Shown here: piece by piece, positions 6,683 through 7,502 of the stretch
Layout of the letters: each line of letters opens with the position of its first letter
Numbering within the stretch: position 1 is the stretch's first letter
From: an uncultured bacterium
GTDB taxonomy: Bacteria > Planctomycetota > Phycisphaerae > Phycisphaerales > SM1A02
Direction of reading: 5' to 3'
Length of the DNA stretch: 7,502 nt
NCBI GenBank assembly: GCA_903938205.1
Contig: CAJACJ010000543.1
Span: 1 to 7,502 of the forward strand
Position numbers and translations under genes: made by a program
Notes under the pieces: model-generated
The model's database searches: none
What the model saw: the letters and a program-made list of their open reading frames with translations, nothing else
What the model was told of the DNA's origin: nothing

Positions 6683-7060
6683 TTATCTCAACTCGCCCAG
6701 CGAACCGCTCTCAAGCAAATCATTCAAACGAAGTTCATCGGCTTCGCTTGCAAAACTTTGAATTTCAATTCCCATGCGTCGAGGACCTGGATCATCGATC
6801 TCATCAAAGACGCGTGTGACAATGCCTGTGAAATGAATCGCTTTGAGAATGCCGGCGAAAAAGAAATCCACTTCGACTTGTTTCCCAATTGCAAGAGCAT
6901 CGTCCAACTCCAAACGAATTCCAGTGCCACTGAGGTCGTACACATGACCTTCCATTGGGGCGCCGTCGCTATGAACAACCACTCGCGAAACATCAGGCCG
7001 CAAAGCAAAGCGCTCATTCACGCGTCGTTCTTGGGTAGTGGTGTGCTGAAGGGTTTTCAT
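6683..7060 (-). CDS. PilZ-domain protein, probable c-di-GMP receptor
   Basis: A 125-residue protein consisting almost only of a PilZ domain. Counting from ATG 7060, the c-di-GMP-binding RxxxR is R13-VNE-R17, within ERRVNERF, and the second motif DxSxxG is D42-L-S-G-T-G47. Both are complete. The following strands GIRLELDD and QVEVDFFFAG, then HFTGIVTRVFDE and RRMGIEIQSF, fit the PilZ beta-barrel, and LNDLLESGS looks like the closing helix. There is no signal peptide or membrane segment, so it is cytoplasmic. Such proteins bind c-di-GMP and alter a partner controlling motility, attachment or polysaccharide production; the partner is unknown. The frame is open further upstream to ATG 7093 and GTG 7150, but no start has a good ribosome binding site. 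ATG 7060 was chosen because the PilZ motif begins shortly after it. Downstream lies the rnc leader on the same strand, 227 bases from the rnc start. Confidence 0.85.
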   Translation of the reverse strand: MKTLQHTTTQERRVNERFALRPDVSRVVVHSDGAPMEGHVYDLSGTGIRLELDDALAIGKQVEVDFFFAGILKAIHFTGIVTRVFDEIDDPGPRRMGIEIQSFASEADELRLNDLLESGSLGELR

Positions 7061-7146
7061 GTCTGATTCTTGAATGCAATTCTTGAGAGTCATACGGCTG
7101 TTATCGGTCGAAAGATCTTGGAAACTTAAACTTGTTTGAACATTGC

Positions 7147-7175
7147 GCACACAATTTGATCTCTAGGTAGTGTGC
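7147..7175. repeat. Operator-like inverted repeat between the PilZ gene and ilvC
   Basis: GCACAC (7147-7152) and GTGTGC (7170-7175) form perfect six-base arms with 17 bases between them. The second arm lies nine bases before the candidate ilvC -35 element and the repeat sits in the divergent region, so a regulator-binding site is possible. The arms are short and the spacing long, so chance cannot be excluded. Confidence 0.3.
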
Positions 7176-7183
7176 TATTTAAA

Positions 7184-7212
7184 TTGGCAAGACCAAATAA
7201 GAATGCCAAAAT
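7184..7212 (+). promoter_or_regulatory. Candidate promoter for ilvC
   Basis: TTGGCA (7184-7189, five of six) and CAAAAT (7207-7212, four of six) are 17 bases apart. The start point would be near 7219, giving a leader of about 48 bases that is rich in T-runs and has no obvious attenuator or leader peptide. An alternative pair is TTGATC at 7156-7161 and TTAAAT at 7179-7184, also 17 bases apart. Confidence 0.35.
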
Positions 7213-7266
7213 GCGACAAGTTTTTCCGCTTTTTTGTACCCTGCCACTGTGCTGAAGCCAAAAAAA

Positions 7267-7502
7267 ATGCCGCAAGAGGCGATAATAATTCAAAATCAAG
7301 CCGATGCACCACTGACGCCACTGATTGGAAAGTCTGTTTGCATATTGGGTTATGGAAATCAAGGGCAAGCACATGCGCAAAATTTGCGGGACAGCGGCGT
7401 GCTGGTACGGGTTGGTTCCGAGCCTGGCACACGTGGCTTTGCCGTTGCCAAAGCAGCCGGATTTGAGGTGCTTTCAAGCGCCAAAGCCGTGGAAAATGCT
7501 GA
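7267..7502 (+). CDS. ilvC: Ketol-acid reductoisomerase, N-terminal part (runs off the window)
   Basis: The first 78 codons of acetohydroxyacid isomeroreductase, which converts acetolactate or acetohydroxybutyrate to the dihydroxy acid with a nicotinamide cofactor and magnesium in valine, leucine and isoleucine synthesis. GKSVCILGYGNQGQAHAQN (21-39) is the Rossmann dinucleotide-binding motif, here GYGNQG in place of the common GYGSQG. NLRDSGV and AAGFEVLSSAKAVENA continue the family pattern. The metal and substrate domains lie beyond base 7502. ATG 7267 was chosen because the family similarity starts about 12-20 residues later. GTG 7249 in frame is possible, as the frame stays open upstream. 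The ribosome binding site is weak (GAAG at 7254-7257); a U-rich leader and an A-run precede the ATG. The cofactor-loop sequence GSEPGTRG differs from the usual GLR-x-GS-x-S form. Confidence 0.95.
   Translation, partial: MPQEAIIIQNQADAPLTPLIGKSVCILGYGNQGQAHAQNLRDSGVLVRVGSEPGTRGFAVAKAAGFEVLSSAKAVENA

Noticed and set aside
6530..7066. Open frame of 178 codons on the + strand antisense to the PilZ gene
   Set aside because: It is longer than the PilZ frame but has no recognisable domain and no ribosome binding site, while the opposite strand has both PilZ motifs at the right spacing.
7126..7477. Overlapping frames on both strands around the ilvC start (7126-7380, 7170-7466, 7175-7477)
   Set aside because: They lie in other frames across the ilvC N-terminus, whose Rossmann motif is unmistakable, and show no features of their own.

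Overview
The window looks like a chromosomal segment from a planctomycete-like bacterium, possibly of the Phycisphaerae. This is inference from three signs. There is a very large secreted protein that ends in dockerin/EF-hand-like Asp-rich calcium motifs, including a DLDHNGEADIC motif of a kind I associate with exported planctomycete proteins. Base composition is near 50% GC by eye. The gene order is unusual: rpmH is followed by a shikimate kinase gene rather than rnpA. No rRNA, tRNA, CRISPR array, insertion sequence or phage gene was seen, and the four housekeeping genes appear intact where they lie fully inside the window.

Layout: (1) 70-4788 (+) encodes a ~1572-residue exported protein. 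It has a signal peptide, an N-terminal beta-rich concanavalin/LamG-like region, two fibronectin type III-like domains, eleven tandem IPT/TIG (Ig-like) domains, an Asn/Asp-rich linker and a C-terminal dockerin-like calcium module. (2) A 183-base gap follows, with an inverted repeat and a good sigma70-type promoter. (3) rpmH (ribosomal protein L34, 44 residues, 4972-5106) and aroK (shikimate kinase, 5113-5685) form a tight + strand pair 6 bases apart. (4) rnc (RNase III, 5700-6455, minus) converges on aroK with a 14-base gap. (5) Upstream of rnc is a 227-base gap with a long imperfect hairpin in the presumed rnc leader. (6) 6683-7060 (minus) encodes a single-domain PilZ protein, a probable c-di-GMP receptor. 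(7) A divergent 206-base region leads into ilvC (ketol-acid reductoisomerase), which runs off the right edge from 7267. No gene-free stretch exceeds 300 bases.

The genes do not form one pathway. L34 and RNase III belong to ribosome and RNA metabolism, AroK and IlvC to aromatic and branched-chain amino acid synthesis, PilZ to c-di-GMP signalling, and the large protein to the cell surface or exterior. The most interesting points are the possible RNase III autoregulatory hairpin in the rnc leader, the layered duplication history of the IPT/TIG array, the rpmH-aroK linkage without rnpA, and residue changes in RNase III (Ala at the position of E. coli Asp114) and in the IlvC cofactor loop. I did not find a convincing new multi-gene system.
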